A stretch of 64,000 nt of DNA from an uncultured Chitinophaga sp. (GTDB lineage Bacteria; Bacteroidota; Bacteroidia; Cytophagales; Cyclobacteriaceae), in NCBI GenBank assembly GCA_902168205.1, contig CABHOK010000003.1:1798001-1862000 (forward strand), given 5' to 3'. Under the pieces are notes generated by a model. That model saw only the letters and a program-made list of their open reading frames with translations, searched no databases and had not been told where the DNA came from. The position numbers and the translations under genes are program-made. Below are positions 8,801 to 19,140 of the stretch, piece after piece. The stretch's first letter is position 1; each line of letters starts with the position of its first letter.

Positions 8801-11800
8801 CTAAGCGAGTTCTCGCAAATCTACGGGCACCACGCGCGACACACCTTTCTCCACCATCGTAATACCATAAATGATATCCGTTGCTGTCATGGTGCGCTTG
8901 TTGTGCGTTACGATGATGAACTGAGAATCTTTACTGAACGTACGGATGATGTTGTTGAACTTGTCGATGTTGGCATCATCCAACGGAGCGTCAACCTCAT
9001 CAAAGATACAGAACGGTGCCGGCTTCAGCAGGTACATCGAGAACAACAGTGCTGTTGCTGTCAAGGTCTTTTCTCCTCCGGAAAGCTGGTTGATCGTCAG
9101 TGGACGTTTACCTTTTGGTTTCGCGATGATGTCGATGTCAGACTCCAGCGGATTGTTTGGATCAACAAGACGCAGGTCGCACTGATCGTCTTCGGTAAAC
9201 AGCGAGCGGAATACATTGATGAAGTGTTCTTTGATTTTGTTGAACGCTTCCATGAATGTAGTGCTGGCTACACCTTCAATTTCACTAATGGTGCTGAAGA
9301 GTGATTCTTTCGCCTTGAGCAGATCTTCTTTCTGTTTCAGGATAAAGTCGTTACGCTCCTTGATCTCCGTATAGGCTTCCATCGCCATCGGGTTGATCGG
9401 TCCCATGTTATCGAGACGGTCGCGTATCTTCTGTACCTCTGCGCGAATCTTGTCTTCATCGGCAGTAGCGAGGTCTTTGTTTTCTTCTTCGGATCCCTGG
9501 TTGATAACAGAATCCAGATCGATGTTGAACTCTACCGAGAGACGTTCCTTCACGGAATTCAACTGCATCTTGCTTTCGTTCAACTGGCCTTGCATGTCCA
9601 TCAACAACGTGTCGATGTTCTGGCGCTGGTGTTGAATTTCACGCAATGCTTTTTCAATCTGATCGATGAAGCCGCGGCTCTCGTAGTAATCTTTCTCAGC
9701 TTCTCCGAGACCTTTCTCCATCGCTTCTTTCTCTTCGTACATACCGATGAGTTCGTCATCATTGCTTTGGGTATTTTCAATGATGCGTTTTACTTCCTCT
9801 TCGTTCTTGCGAAGTTCTTCGGCATTTACTTCCAGGCGTTGCGCGCTTTGATCCATTGATTCCTGCTTGAAGCGGATCTCCTGATCTATACTCTTCACGC
9901 GGTTGTCCTGCTGGTGGAAGAATATATTCTGCTCGTTAAACGCTGCAGACTTCTGCGTAAGTAATTCGTTGTTGGAAGTGAGGTCTTGTGCGATAACACT
10001 TAACCGGTCTTCCTGTGCTTCCAGATCATGTTGAGCCTGTTGAGCTTTCGGCTTCAGGTCATCGAGTTCCTTCAGCAGGGTATCAATTTTCTCGAGTATA
10101 TCTTCTCTGCGTAAGTCGGCACTGCTCAGCATTTGTGAGAACTGCTCGCGCTTGGTGCGTACGGATACAAACTCTTCGTTTACCTGACGAATCGTGTTTT
10201 GTACTTCTTCGATCTGTTGGCGCAGTTTGTTGTTGCGCAGCTTTTCAAGATCGGATTGTTTTTCGAGCAGGCTTCCGCGGATATCGTCCAGTTTGGAGGT
10301 GAGTTCTTTGATCTCCTTCTCCAGCTTCTCCATGTTCTTCGCGCGACCGATCTTCTTTCCTTCGAACAATCCTACCGAACCACCGGATACACTGAACTTG
10401 CGCTTGGTAAGTTTACCGTTCTTGGTGATGAAGGTGTTCTCATCGCTTGACGGAAGTTGCTTGATGTCGCCTTCAAATATATATACCTTGTCGAGTATAA
10501 AAGCCATCAGCTTTTTATACTTCTGATCGTACTCGATGATCTCCGTTGCCGGGAAAGCGTTATCATATATACGACCTGGTGTTGATTCGAATTTCTCGAA
10601 CGCATCCAGAATAAAGAAGTGTGCTTTACCTTTGGCAGCATCGCTGAGGATGTTGATGGCATCGTACGCTTCAGACTCGTGTTGTACTATATAGTAGTTC
10701 AGGTATTGCTCCAGATAATTTTCAATCGCTACGCGATACTCTTCCGAAGTTGTAAGTATATCGGAGAGGAGGGGAGCATTTTTACCTACTTTCTTCTTGA
10801 GGAACTTGATGGCTTCAGGGAAGCCCTCGAGGTTTTCTACAAGTGACTTGGTAAGGTTATATTCATTCTGACGTGCATCGAGCTTACGACCGGTTACGTT
10901 CATTTCTTCGCGTATCATTTCGATGGTCTTCTCCATCGCACCGATGCGCTCCTGCACTTCTTCTTCTTCTTTCTTCAGTTTATCAGATTCACCGTTGAGA
11001 CCGCCGAGTTCATCCTGCAATACCTTGAGTTTATTTTCAAACTCCACGAGGCTTGCACTTTGTTGAGATGAGTCGGATGCAGTCTTCTCTAACTCTTGCT
11101 TGAAAGATGAAACCTGTATCTCACGGATCTCTACGCCTTTGTTGATCTGGAAGCTTTCTTCCTGTTTCTCGCGTTGTACTCTGCGCAGCGAATCAGACTG
11201 CGTTTGCAGCTCTGTGGTTATACGCTTCTGATCTTCGTATTCTGCTTTAAGGTGTTCGAGTTTTTGAGTGATCTCTGCTAATATACCTTCTGCCGAGGCC
11301 TTTTCGCCTTCGAGACTTTGTATACTGAAACGTGCACGCTCGTTGCTTTTGCGGTCTTGTTCGATTTGATCGCGCAAGCCGGCAGCACGGTCGTTCAGAT
11401 ATTTAAGACGCTCGTTCTTGATCTGCTTCTCGCTTTCATACTGACGGATCTTCGCTACAAATTCATTGATAGCTTTCTGACGAGAGCTTAATGTTTTCTC
11501 TTTAAGAACGAGTTCAGCTTTTGCTTTTTCGATCGCTGCTTCTTTCTCTGCTATATCTGCCGCGAGTGCTATTTTTCGATCGCTCTCTTCCTGCACGCGC
11601 TGGTTGATGTCGTTGAACTTGTCTTTCTGTTTGTTCACAACAACCTTGGCGAGTGTTATACTTTTCTGTTTATACTCTTCCTTGATCTTGTAGTAGTTCT
11701 CGGTCTGCTTCGCTTGCTTCTCGAGCGACTTCATGTTCTTCTCGATCTCGAAAAGTAAATCTTCTACACGCTCCAGGTCAGCATCGGTATCTTCAAGTTT

Positions 11801-12337
11801 CTTGAGCGTTTCTTTTTTACGCTTCTTGAATTTAGATATACCGGCAGCTTCTTCGAACAACATTCTGCGCGAAGAATCTTTATCGTTCAGCAGATCGTCC
11901 ACCATACCCAACGCGATGATTGCGTAGGTGTTTGATGCAACCCCTGTATCCAGAAACAAGTTGGTAATATCTTTCAGGCGGCATGATACACCATTAAGTA
12001 AATATTCACTTTCACCGGTACGATATAGCCTTCTTGTAATGGTGATCTGCGAATATTCCGTAGGAAGTATATTCTTGGTGTTGTTAATGGTAAGCGATAC
12101 TTCGGCCATCTGCTGCGCGCTTCGCCCGCTGGTTCCGTTGAAGATAACGTTCTCCATTTTTTCGGAACGCAGAGCACTTGTTTTCTGCTCGCCCAATACC
12201 CAGCGGATGGAATCCACCACGTTGGACTTTCCGCACCCGTTCGGCCCGACAATACCGGTAATTCCTTCATCGAAGTTGATTACCACCTTGTCGGCAAAAC
12301 TCTTGAAGCCTTTAATCTCCAGTTTCGCTAATTGCAT
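8801..12337 (-). CDS. smc: Chromosome segregation protein SMC
   Basis: The 1178-residue protein has the SMC layout: an N-terminal ATPase half with Walker A GPNGCGKSN (31-39), a coiled coil, a hinge around 520-680 (GFPEAIKFLKKK onward), a second coiled coil, and a C-terminal ATPase half with the signature LSGGEKTLTATALLFSMYLL and Walker B FCIFDEVDAPLDDAN. It forms the condensin-like dimer that, with ScpA and ScpB, compacts and segregates the chromosome. The length is normal for the family. The start ATG at 12337 is preceded by AAGGAG (12348-12343) at five bases, a genuine Shine-Dalgarno site, which is uncommon among the other genes here. Confidence 0.97.
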   Translation of the reverse strand: MQLAKLEIKGFKSFADKVVINFDEGITGIVGPNGCGKSNVVDSIRWVLGEQKTSALRSEKMENVIFNGTSGRSAQQMAEVSLTINNTKNILPTEYSQITITRRLYRTGESEYLLNGVSCRLKDITNLFLDTGVASNTYAIIALGMVDDLLNDKDSSRRMLFEEAAGISKFKKRKKETLKKLEDTDADLERVEDLLFEIEKNMKSLEKQAKQTENYYKIKEEYKQKSITLAKVVVNKQKDKFNDINQRVQEESDRKIALAADIAEKEAAIEKAKAELVLKEKTLSSRQKAINEFVAKIRQYESEKQIKNERLKYLNDRAAGLRDQIEQDRKSNERARFSIQSLEGEKASAEGILAEITQKLEHLKAEYEDQKRITTELQTQSDSLRRVQREKQEESFQINKGVEIREIQVSSFKQELEKTASDSSQQSASLVEFENKLKVLQDELGGLNGESDKLKKEEEEVQERIGAMEKTIEMIREEMNVTGRKLDARQNEYNLTKSLVENLEGFPEAIKFLKKKVGKNAPLLSDILTTSEEYRVAIENYLEQYLNYYIVQHESEAYDAINILSDAAKGKAHFFILDAFEKFESTPGRIYDNAFPATEIIEYDQKYKKLMAFILDKVYIFEGDIKQLPSSDENTFITKNGKLTKRKFSVSGGSVGLFEGKKIGRAKNMEKLEKEIKELTSKLDDIRGSLLEKQSDLEKLRNNKLRQQIEEVQNTIRQVNEEFVSVRTKREQFSQMLSSADLRREDILEKIDTLLKELDDLKPKAQQAQHDLEAQEDRLSVIAQDLTSNNELLTQKSAAFNEQNIFFHQQDNRVKSIDQEIRFKQESMDQSAQRLEVNAEELRKNEEEVKRIIENTQSNDDELIGMYEEKEAMEKGLGEAEKDYYESRGFIDQIEKALREIQHQRQNIDTLLMDMQGQLNESKMQLNSVKERLSVEFNIDLDSVINQGSEEENKDLATADEDKIRAEVQKIRDRLDNMGPINPMAMEAYTEIKERNDFILKQKEDLLKAKESLFSTISEIEGVASTTFMEAFNKIKEHFINVFRSLFTEDDQCDLRLVDPNNPLESDIDIIAKPKGKRPLTINQLSGGEKTLTATALLFSMYLLKPAPFCIFDEVDAPLDDANIDKFNNIIRTFSKDSQFIIVTHNKRTMTATDIIYGITMVEKGVSRVVPVDLRELA

Positions 12338-12989
12338 GCTCTCTCCTTTGTGTTAGAGGTTGTACTTTTTAATCTGCCTCAGACCGAAAATATATTTTCA
12401 GGTCTGCTGTGTGCGGCCCGTGTGTGCGCGTGAAATAGCTTGCCCGCCTGGGTTTCAGTTTGTTACACTTTGAAATAGTTTGTAGAGGTTTACCTACTGC
12501 TATTACCTGCTTACTTACCGGAGCCAATGGGGGAAGTCGGCAAAGATAAGCTTCTGCAGTTGGCAATTCAAAATAAAAAATTTGAGGAATGTAAGGGGTT
12601 GATAGTGAGGAGAGAGGGTGTTCCGGGAGGCGGTTTTTTGTATTGTGAACCGTTAGTTGAAATTCCACTCTGAAGCACACTGCAGTAACTTTCAATACTT
12701 TATGGGTACAACCATATAGGACTTGTCGATGCAATGGTTTGCGGCTAATGTTACCATGATTATACTTTGTCATCTCTATAGATATTGGCGAATTCGTGCT
12801 TTATCGAATTAGACACTTTCGCTGAAAATTTATTGACGTTTTTTCTTAAATACATTTCGACATTTTCTTCAGCCTATTATAAAAAAAAGAATGCCTTTCC
12901 CGCTTCCCAAACCGATACCAGGAGTATAAAGACCAGCTTGAAATATTAAGAAATTCCTAACTGTAAAATTCTGTCGCGTAAAAATTGTC
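12338..12989. other. Intergenic region, 652 bp, between smc and the FG-GAP gene
   Basis: This spacer separates two divergent genes. A near-perfect palindrome lies 43 bases upstream of smc (12380-12406, listed separately). The rest has mixed composition without RNA-gene folds. An open minus-strand frame at 12369-12773 gives a protein with no family features and was not accepted. The last 200 bases before 12990 are A+T rich and probably hold the promoter of the FG-GAP gene. Confidence 0.5.
12380..12406. promoter_or_regulatory. Palindrome upstream of smc, possible operator
   Basis: The arms CAGACC and GGTCTG flank a self-complementary core GAAAATATATTTTC, with a single unpaired A. The 27-base element sits 43 bp upstream of the smc start. 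There is no T-run on either side, so an operator is as likely as a terminator. Confidence 0.35.
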
Positions 12990-15900
12990 ATGATAAAATT
13001 TGAGATAAGTCTGAAACTTGTTTTGCTATGTCTAGTAATGTCAACAAGTCTTCATGCTCAAACTTTCCAAGAGGTAGCCGGTGTAGAAAACCTGGCTTCA
13101 ATTGACGAGAACTATAAATGGCTGGATATTGATAACGATGGGGACCATGATCTTCTGTCTTTTGGTTTTTCGCTAAAGCTGTTTGAAAATCTGGAGGGAT
13201 CTTTTTTGATTAAAACGGAAAGCGGCTTGCCATCGTGGGTTCAGGTATCGGTTGCTGCTGCTGATTTTAATAACGATGGCAATGTTGATCTTTTTATATC
13301 AGGCAATCGAGAGAAACCAGGTGCTCCATATCCTGTTTCAGATATATACCTGAGCGATGGAACAGGTATATTTTACCCGGCTTCAATACGGGGATTTGTG
13401 CCTTTGATTGAAGGGTCGGCAGACTGCTCTGATTTTGACCATGACGGGGATGCAGATATACTCTTGACAGGATATGATAAGGCGGGAGTACATCATACAT
13501 CTGTTCAAGTTAATAATGGCGATGGCAGTTTCACAGAAATGTCGACAGCCGCCCTTGCTGCTATTGAAGGGAGCTATGCGCAGTGGGCAGACATCAACGG
13601 GGACTCTTTCGACGATATTTTTATTTCATCGCTTAGCGTAACACGATTCATGGAGCCCGCAGGTTCTGTAAACCGGTTCTATAAAAACACCGGTGACAGC
13701 CATACATTTCAAGAGATGCCTATAGATATACCTATACAAGGAAAAGCATCGCTGATAGATGTTAATCAGGATGGATTGATCGATGTTTTTATATCTGGAC
13801 TAGGAGACGGTGAGGTGGCAAAAACAGGAATATACTCTTATGATTACAATACAGGCGAAGGTTTTTTTTCCTTACCGAACGGCCCTTTTGAAGATTCGAG
13901 ATTTACATCTTGCTGGGGCGATATTGATAATAATGGCTTCCAGGATTTTATAGGCTATAATGAAGATAGTGGTGTTAGTAATGTTTATCTTAATATCAGC
14001 GGAGTCTTTAGTCAGCTTTCAGATGCCGAGTTTTCTACTGGTTATTTTGTCTCGTTAGGAGATGTTGAGTCGGATGGTGACTTGGATATACTACTTGCAG
14101 GACATGACGGATTTGCAGAAACGTATTCCATCAAGATATTTGCAAATGAGAATACATCTGTAAACGCCAGACCCGCTATTGTTCAGAATGTTGACGCTAT
14201 TCCTTCCGGTAACTGGACACGTGTTAACTGGAGCGGTACTACAGATGAGGAGACAAGTCAAAACACGTTGAGCTATGCATTGCGTTTAGGTACGACACCC
14301 GGAGGCACGGAAATTATCGCTCCTGCTATTTCGTCGGAAGGATTTATTCGATGCAAGGAAGCGTTGTTGTTATATAAACATGGATTTTATCTGGAGCATC
14401 TTGATCCGGGTACATACTATCTCAGTGTAACAGCGATAGATGAAAGCATGCGTGCTTCTGAATTTTCTGAGGAAATTACTTTCATAGTGCCCGATTATAA
14501 AATGTATCCGTTGTCGCCTAATCAGGTAATACTAAGAATGCTTCCTACGGATCGTGTTGAAGTGCGGTGGAATGATCGGTCGTTTAATGAAGATGGATTT
14601 AGTATTGAACGCTCGGAGGACGGTATATCTTTTGTTAGTGTTGGTAAAACTGAAATAAACAGTAACATTTATCAGGATGCAACTGCGTTGCCTGATCATT
14701 TGTATTATTACCGTATTCGTGCAGAAAATGTTAATGGTTCCAGCGAAAGCGAAATTGAGACTATCCAAACATTTCCGAAAGGTTTTTTTGTAATGGACAC
14801 CGTACTTCGCGCATCACGTTACAGGTATAACAGTGGCCATAGTGTAGCGTGTATTGATTACAATAATGATAGTAAGTTGGATGTTTTGATCACAACTGGA
14901 GAGTATGGTCAACAACTTTTCGAAAACGGTGATGCTGGGCTGAAGCAAGTATTGACTGATATTTTGCCCAACTTTGATAAATTCACCCGTATATCTACCT
15001 GGGGTGACTATGACAATGATGGAGATTTAGATGTATATCTGGTCACTGGTTATGACAGGAATCGATTATTCAATAACAATGACGGTGTATTTACAGAAGT
15101 ACTGACATCTCCCTTTACTACAGATGTTAATGAATCTCTTAGTGCTAACTGGGTTGACTACGATAACGATGGATTCCTCGACCTATATGTAGGATTTAAT
15201 CCCGTTCCTGTTTTGTATCATAACAACAAAGATGGGACGTTTACAAAAGTGACTGATGTGTTTCCTTCATTAGGTCAAACCAATGAAGCGGCATGGTGTG
15301 ATTTTAATGACGATGGTCTGCAAGATGTTTTCATTCCTAAGTTTGGAAGTAAAAGCGTACTTATGCGGAATGCAGGTAATGGTATATTCGAGAATATACA
15401 CAACAGCCCGGTAACTTCAGTGACGTATGCTAAAGGCGCATATTGGGTAGACTTCGATGCAGATGGTGATTTTGATCTAGTGGTTAATAATCTTACTAAT
15501 GTTGCCGATATGTTCTTTGAAAATAACGGTAATGGAATCTTTACTGCGGTTACGAATAGTGTAACAGAAACCGGAACGATGTCAACCGGAAGTACATGGG
15601 CAGATGTTGACAATGATGGATTTACAGATTTGATCGTTACCGGTTCGGACTGGTCGTTGTTTATGAATAAGGGTAATAAAAATTTTGAACTAACGGCGGA
15701 ACGTTCGATAGAAGATTCAGAAGCGTTGGATGGTGTTGCCGTTGCCAGTGGAGATTATAACCGCGATGGTTTCCTGGATATTGTTTTTGTATCCGGAAGC
15801 AGTGATAATGTCTTTCTTCAAAATAATGGAAGCAATAACCATTGGATTTCATTCACACTTGAAGGAGTGAAGACGAATCGCTCCGCTATAGGAACAATTG

Positions 15901-16643
15901 TCAGAATAAAAGCCAATGGCCGATGGCAGGCTGCGTTTGTATCATCGCATTCGGGTCCAAGTAGTCAGAATAGTCTTGCTGTGGAATTCGGATTGGGTTC
16001 GTCATCTGTAATTGATTCTGTTGTAGTAGAATGGCCGGGAAATGAAATACAGATACTTACCAATATTGGAGCCGATCAATTCCTGACTATTAAGGAGGAT
16101 ATGGATGCTCCCGAGCCGCTACCTGATGCACCTCAAAATCTGGTGGCTACGGTAGTAGATAAAACTATCGTTTTAACCTGGAATGTCAACGCTGAAATTA
16201 ATATTGAAAAATATACTATATATAGGAGTAAAATAAATAATTCAACAACAGCCGAAAGTATAGCATCTACATCTGGCGGTAATTATTTAGATAGTGATGT
16301 AAACGAGGGTGAAACATATTTCTATTGGGTTAGGGCGGTTAGTTCAATTGGCGAAAGTAACTTTAGCGAAGTAGCTTCAGTAATGGTACCTAAGATAGTA
16401 ACTGGCATAGAAGATAGTATGCTAATGACGATTTATCCGAACCCTGCTCAGAGTAGACTATATATTGATACATTGATAAGTCGATCAGTTATATTTAGGA
16501 TAATAAATACTGATGGTCAGGTTATATTAAGAGGAACCACGGATGAAAGAGGAATAAACCTGGAAAATATTCAGAGCGGGCTATATACTATCGAGATTAA
16601 TACAAGTGATAGATTGTTTTTTTATCGCTTTGTTAAGCATTAG
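12990..16643 (+). CDS. Secreted FG-GAP/VCBS repeat protein with ASPIC/UnbV domain and T9SS sorting domain
   Basis: The 1217-residue protein has a signal peptide (LCLVMSTSLHAQ). Two blocks of FG-GAP/VCBS repeats follow (about 30-390 and 605-950), recognisable by repeated calcium-binding DxDxDG-type loops such as DIDNDGDHD and DYDNDGDLD. Fibronectin-III-like segments lie at 395-600 and 1045-1135. An ASPIC/UnbV domain is at about 950-1036 (VVVEWPGNEIQ). The end carries a type A T9SS C-terminal domain with YPNP at 1149-1152 and a terminal RFVKH. It should be exported by T9SS and anchored or released at the cell surface. Such proteins are thought to serve in adhesion or glycan binding; the ligand is unknown. 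Confidence 0.9.
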   Translation: MIKFEISLKLVLLCLVMSTSLHAQTFQEVAGVENLASIDENYKWLDIDNDGDHDLLSFGFSLKLFENLEGSFLIKTESGLPSWVQVSVAAADFNNDGNVDLFISGNREKPGAPYPVSDIYLSDGTGIFYPASIRGFVPLIEGSADCSDFDHDGDADILLTGYDKAGVHHTSVQVNNGDGSFTEMSTAALAAIEGSYAQWADINGDSFDDIFISSLSVTRFMEPAGSVNRFYKNTGDSHTFQEMPIDIPIQGKASLIDVNQDGLIDVFISGLGDGEVAKTGIYSYDYNTGEGFFSLPNGPFEDSRFTSCWGDIDNNGFQDFIGYNEDSGVSNVYLNISGVFSQLSDAEFSTGYFVSLGDVESDGDLDILLAGHDGFAETYSIKIFANENTSVNARPAIVQNVDAIPSGNWTRVNWSGTTDEETSQNTLSYALRLGTTPGGTEIIAPAISSEGFIRCKEALLLYKHGFYLEHLDPGTYYLSVTAIDESMRASEFSEEITFIVPDYKMYPLSPNQVILRMLPTDRVEVRWNDRSFNEDGFSIERSEDGISFVSVGKTEINSNIYQDATALPDHLYYYRIRAENVNGSSESEIETIQTFPKGFFVMDTVLRASRYRYNSGHSVACIDYNNDSKLDVLITTGEYGQQLFENGDAGLKQVLTDILPNFDKFTRISTWGDYDNDGDLDVYLVTGYDRNRLFNNNDGVFTEVLTSPFTTDVNESLSANWVDYDNDGFLDLYVGFNPVPVLYHNNKDGTFTKVTDVFPSLGQTNEAAWCDFNDDGLQDVFIPKFGSKSVLMRNAGNGIFENIHNSPVTSVTYAKGAYWVDFDADGDFDLVVNNLTNVADMFFENNGNGIFTAVTNSVTETGTMSTGSTWADVDNDGFTDLIVTGSDWSLFMNKGNKNFELTAERSIEDSEALDGVAVASGDYNRDGFLDIVFVSGSSDNVFLQNNGSNNHWISFTLEGVKTNRSAIGTIVRIKANGRWQAAFVSSHSGPSSQNSLAVEFGLGSSSVIDSVVVEWPGNEIQILTNIGADQFLTIKEDMDAPEPLPDAPQNLVATVVDKTIVLTWNVNAEINIEKYTIYRSKINNSTTAESIASTSGGNYLDSDVNEGETYFYWVRAVSSIGESNFSEVASVMVPKIVTGIEDSMLMTIYPNPAQSRLYIDTLISRSVIFRIINTDGQVILRGTTDERGINLENIQSGLYTIEINTSDRLFFYRFVKH

Positions 16644-17250
16644 ATATTTTCTGAAGAGAAGAATATAAAATTCGTAAAGGAGTCAATTTAACTTAGGGAA
16701 GACCGCAAAGCGTGTCTAAGTTTGCACCAGATTGTGGTATGTGCTTGTAGTGTTTAGGTTTACTCTGAGGATTTTTTTGATGACTGGTATTATAGCAAGT
16801 TGCTACTGTCGGTATTACTAAGTAAAGAGTTTCTGTAGAAATTTATAGCTCTCGCACACTTTTTAAATTATAAGGATTCCCAATCCAAGAGATTTATTGG
16901 TGAATTAAATTCAATTCGAGACATGCCTTAAAGGTGTTTCGTCATATATAGATATGTGTGTTAAATCCGAGTATTGTATTGATTGAAAAAAAACTAGCAC
17001 TTATTGCTTCGATGGGATTCTATATATATATTTGTGCTAGGTTTTCGGAAATGAAATCTTCTACTTTTAGAGAGGTACAACCGATTGCTATTATATCTTA
17101 ACCTTACCTGTCTATGTGTTGTTCGTATTTTCTTGTGAAAAGCCCGGAAATGGCTTTGTTGACAAAATCAAATAGTCAACGTAATCTACAGTCAAAGTCG
17201 GTTTTTGTTTATAGTTTTGTCAGATAGCTCCTGTACATAAAATTCGTGAC
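16644..17250. other. Intergenic region, 607 bp, upstream of the Rhs operon
   Basis: No coding frame is supported. Two imperfect hairpins stand out. One has arms AACTTAG/CTAAGTT at 16690-16722, just after the FG-GAP gene. The other has arms AAACTAGCAC (16991-17000) and GTGCTAG-GTTT (17034-17044) around a 33-base loop rich in TATATA. Neither has a clear T-run. A TAnnTTTG promoter element lies at 17212-17219. Confidence 0.45.
17212..17219 (+). promoter_or_regulatory. Bacteroidota-type -7 element (TAGTTTTG) upstream of the Rhs operon
   Basis: TAGTTTTG matches the TAnnTTTG consensus exactly and lies 31 bases before the first ATG of the operon. No clear TTTG -33 box was found at the usual distance, so the call is tentative. 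Confidence 0.4.
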
Positions 17251-18357
17251 ATGATTTGCAGGGCGCTAATTATTATCTTGTTTCTATTAGCCTTTAGTGT
17301 GAGTACGTATTCGCAGCGTATTTCCGTGAATATTAGTGATTCAACTCAAGTGAGTGATAGTATTGTAAAGGTCATTAGTAAGGGCAACGAAACGATCGGT
17401 AAATTAAAGGATACGAAAAACACACAATTCACTGCAGGGAATGTTGAAGGTGCTTCCTTCGTTGAAAAGAATCAGCTGAAACGAGTGTATTCTGAAAAGT
17501 TTTTACATGATTTTAATGATTCTTTGAAGGCGTTAATTAGTCTAGATTTGTCTTCTCCACCGTTAAAAAAAGAACTATCGGAAGACGATTTAGTTCATCT
17601 TGTCAATCAGAAATTTCCGTCTTATTCGAATATACCTTCTTCACCTGCAGGAGAAGGTATAGCTAGTAGTATGGAAGGCTCTCTTAAAGCTCCTCTTCAA
17701 AAGCGACAACAAATTGATAACTTAAGCAATTATAAACTACCTACTGATAAATTATTGGCGTTGTCTCCCTTGCCAGGAAGTGGAGTAAAGTCTAAGTACC
17801 TTGATAGGTTGGACAGTTTGCGTAAAGTAAATCTTCAACAAGAGAAGCTTCGTTTAGAGGAGCGCACGTTATCTGATAAGTCTAAAGTGACAGTTTTTAA
17901 AGAAAAACCTACTATACGCCAAAGGAGCTACTTTGAAGGAGTGATTAGTATTATGAGTGGCAAGCAGGTTACTTTATATCAAGCCTCTCCTGCTATGGGG
18001 TTGCATTTTACGGACTACTTTTCAATTGGAGGAGGACCATCAATTCAACTACAATCCGAGGGTAAGGATTTATACGGCACCGTTGGATTGCGTGTGTTTT
18101 CAAAAGTTGAATTTTTTCAAAGACAGTTTTATCTGCAGTTGGAAGACGCAATGAATCCGTATCGGTCGAATCGCGAGAAAATACAACTGGATTCTCACAA
18201 TGTAATGATAGGGGGTGGGGTTCTGCTATCTGTACGTGCCCCTTTTACCCTTAATTTTTCTGTGCTTTACAAGTTGAATGAAGGTAAGGTAAATGTAAGC
18301 GATGTTGCCCCTTTTGTATTCCGCATTGGAATTAGTTCTGTAAAAATCGAAAAGTAA
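17251..18357 (+). CDS. Secreted protein with C-terminal outer-membrane-barrel-like region, function unknown
   Basis: The 368-residue protein has a signal peptide (LFLLAFSVSTYSQ). A polar, Ser/Lys-rich central part (about 30-225) follows, and then a C-terminal region of alternating hydrophobic strands (about 226-368), for example TDYFSIGGGPSIQLQ and HNVMIGGGVLLSVRAPFTLN, as in small outer-membrane barrels. I do not recognise a named family. It is the first gene of the tightly packed operon, 2 bp before the next gene, so a role at the outer membrane in exporting or anchoring the downstream giant proteins is plausible but unproven. Confidence 0.75.
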   Translation: MICRALIIILFLLAFSVSTYSQRISVNISDSTQVSDSIVKVISKGNETIGKLKDTKNTQFTAGNVEGASFVEKNQLKRVYSEKFLHDFNDSLKALISLDLSSPPLKKELSEDDLVHLVNQKFPSYSNIPSSPAGEGIASSMEGSLKAPLQKRQQIDNLSNYKLPTDKLLALSPLPGSGVKSKYLDRLDSLRKVNLQQEKLRLEERTLSDKSKVTVFKEKPTIRQRSYFEGVISIMSGKQVTLYQASPAMGLHFTDYFSIGGGPSIQLQSEGKDLYGTVGLRVFSKVEFFQRQFYLQLEDAMNPYRSNREKIQLDSHNVMIGGGVLLSVRAPFTLNFSVLYKLNEGKVNVSDVAPFVFRIGISSVKIEK

Positions 18358-18359
18358 TT

Positions 18360-19136
18360 ATGACGCGTTATATCATTATTAAAACATTTTTGATAACGGT
18401 GATTTGCATACTCTCGGCTAATCGCGTTCCGGCACAGGATGGAAACGGGATTAAATTTACGTACCTGAATTTTAATGAGTCGGACAAGACATTTGTAAAC
18501 GATGTAACAAATGAAGTCTTAAGTATTCAATATACTGATGTTTATGCTCGCAAGAAAGACCTACTTTTAAATATATACAATTGGAGCAACGTTTTAGTTG
18601 CTCAGGTTGCGCTCCAAAAGGAGCTAGGTGTGAATTATTATAATTTGAAATTAACAGAAACGATCGGAGGTCTTGTAAAGAATCAGGTATATACATGCAA
18701 GGCAATTGACGAAAATGGAAAGCTGTACCAATTACAATTCAGAGTAAAGGACTTGCCTCAAAAAGATATAGAGGTGGATATATTTGTTAATCCTACGTTC
18801 GTGAAATGCACTGATCCTACCGGGAATCTCGTGGAATTCTATGGTAACGTGCAAGGTGGTAAGGCTCCTTATACTGTTAATTGGTACATATTGAATAATA
18901 CCCGGACTGGTTTTTTGTATCAACCTCGTGAACAGTTAATAGAACGTCCGGGTACAACATCAGTCGTTCAAGTTGATCAGTCACCAGCATACTACGTCAT
19001 TTTAAATGTTCAGGACGCTTGTGGAAATGAAAAGCATCAGGTGGTACAGGTACAATGTCAAGATGGGAAGAAAAAAATCAATACAGTATTTTTTGAGACT
19101 CTGCAGGATTTTTCTGAAATGAAGGGTAAACAATAG
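18360..19136 (+). CDS. Secreted protein with SprB/PKD-like domain, function unknown
   Basis: The 258-residue product has a signal peptide (VICILSANRVPAQ). Residues 25-130 look like a beta-rich domain. Residues 140-235 resemble SprB-type or PKD-like repeats (CTDPTGNLVEFYGNVQGG, then YVILNVQDACGNEKHQVVQV), with paired cysteines. It begins 2 bp after the preceding stop and ends 4 bp before the OmpH-like gene. SprB-like domains are common in surface adhesins of the phylum. Here the protein is short and lacks a T9SS sorting domain, so it may be a periplasmic or surface accessory of the Rhs products. Confidence 0.7.
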   Translation: MTRYIIIKTFLITVICILSANRVPAQDGNGIKFTYLNFNESDKTFVNDVTNEVLSIQYTDVYARKKDLLLNIYNWSNVLVAQVALQKELGVNYYNLKLTETIGGLVKNQVYTCKAIDENGKLYQLQFRVKDLPQKDIEVDIFVNPTFVKCTDPTGNLVEFYGNVQGGKAPYTVNWYILNNTRTGFLYQPREQLIERPGTTSVVQVDQSPAYYVILNVQDACGNEKHQVVQVQCQDGKKKINTVFFETLQDFSEMKGKQ

Positions 19137-19140
19137 TCAA

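Noticed and set aside
8762-12356. Many plus-strand open frames across smc
   Set aside because: They are antisense shadows of the smc reading frame with no recognisable families.
12369-12773. Open minus-strand frame of 134 codons upstream of smc
   Set aside because: The protein is rich in His, Pro, Leu and Cys with no domain or signal, and the frame covers the palindrome. It looks like a chance open frame.
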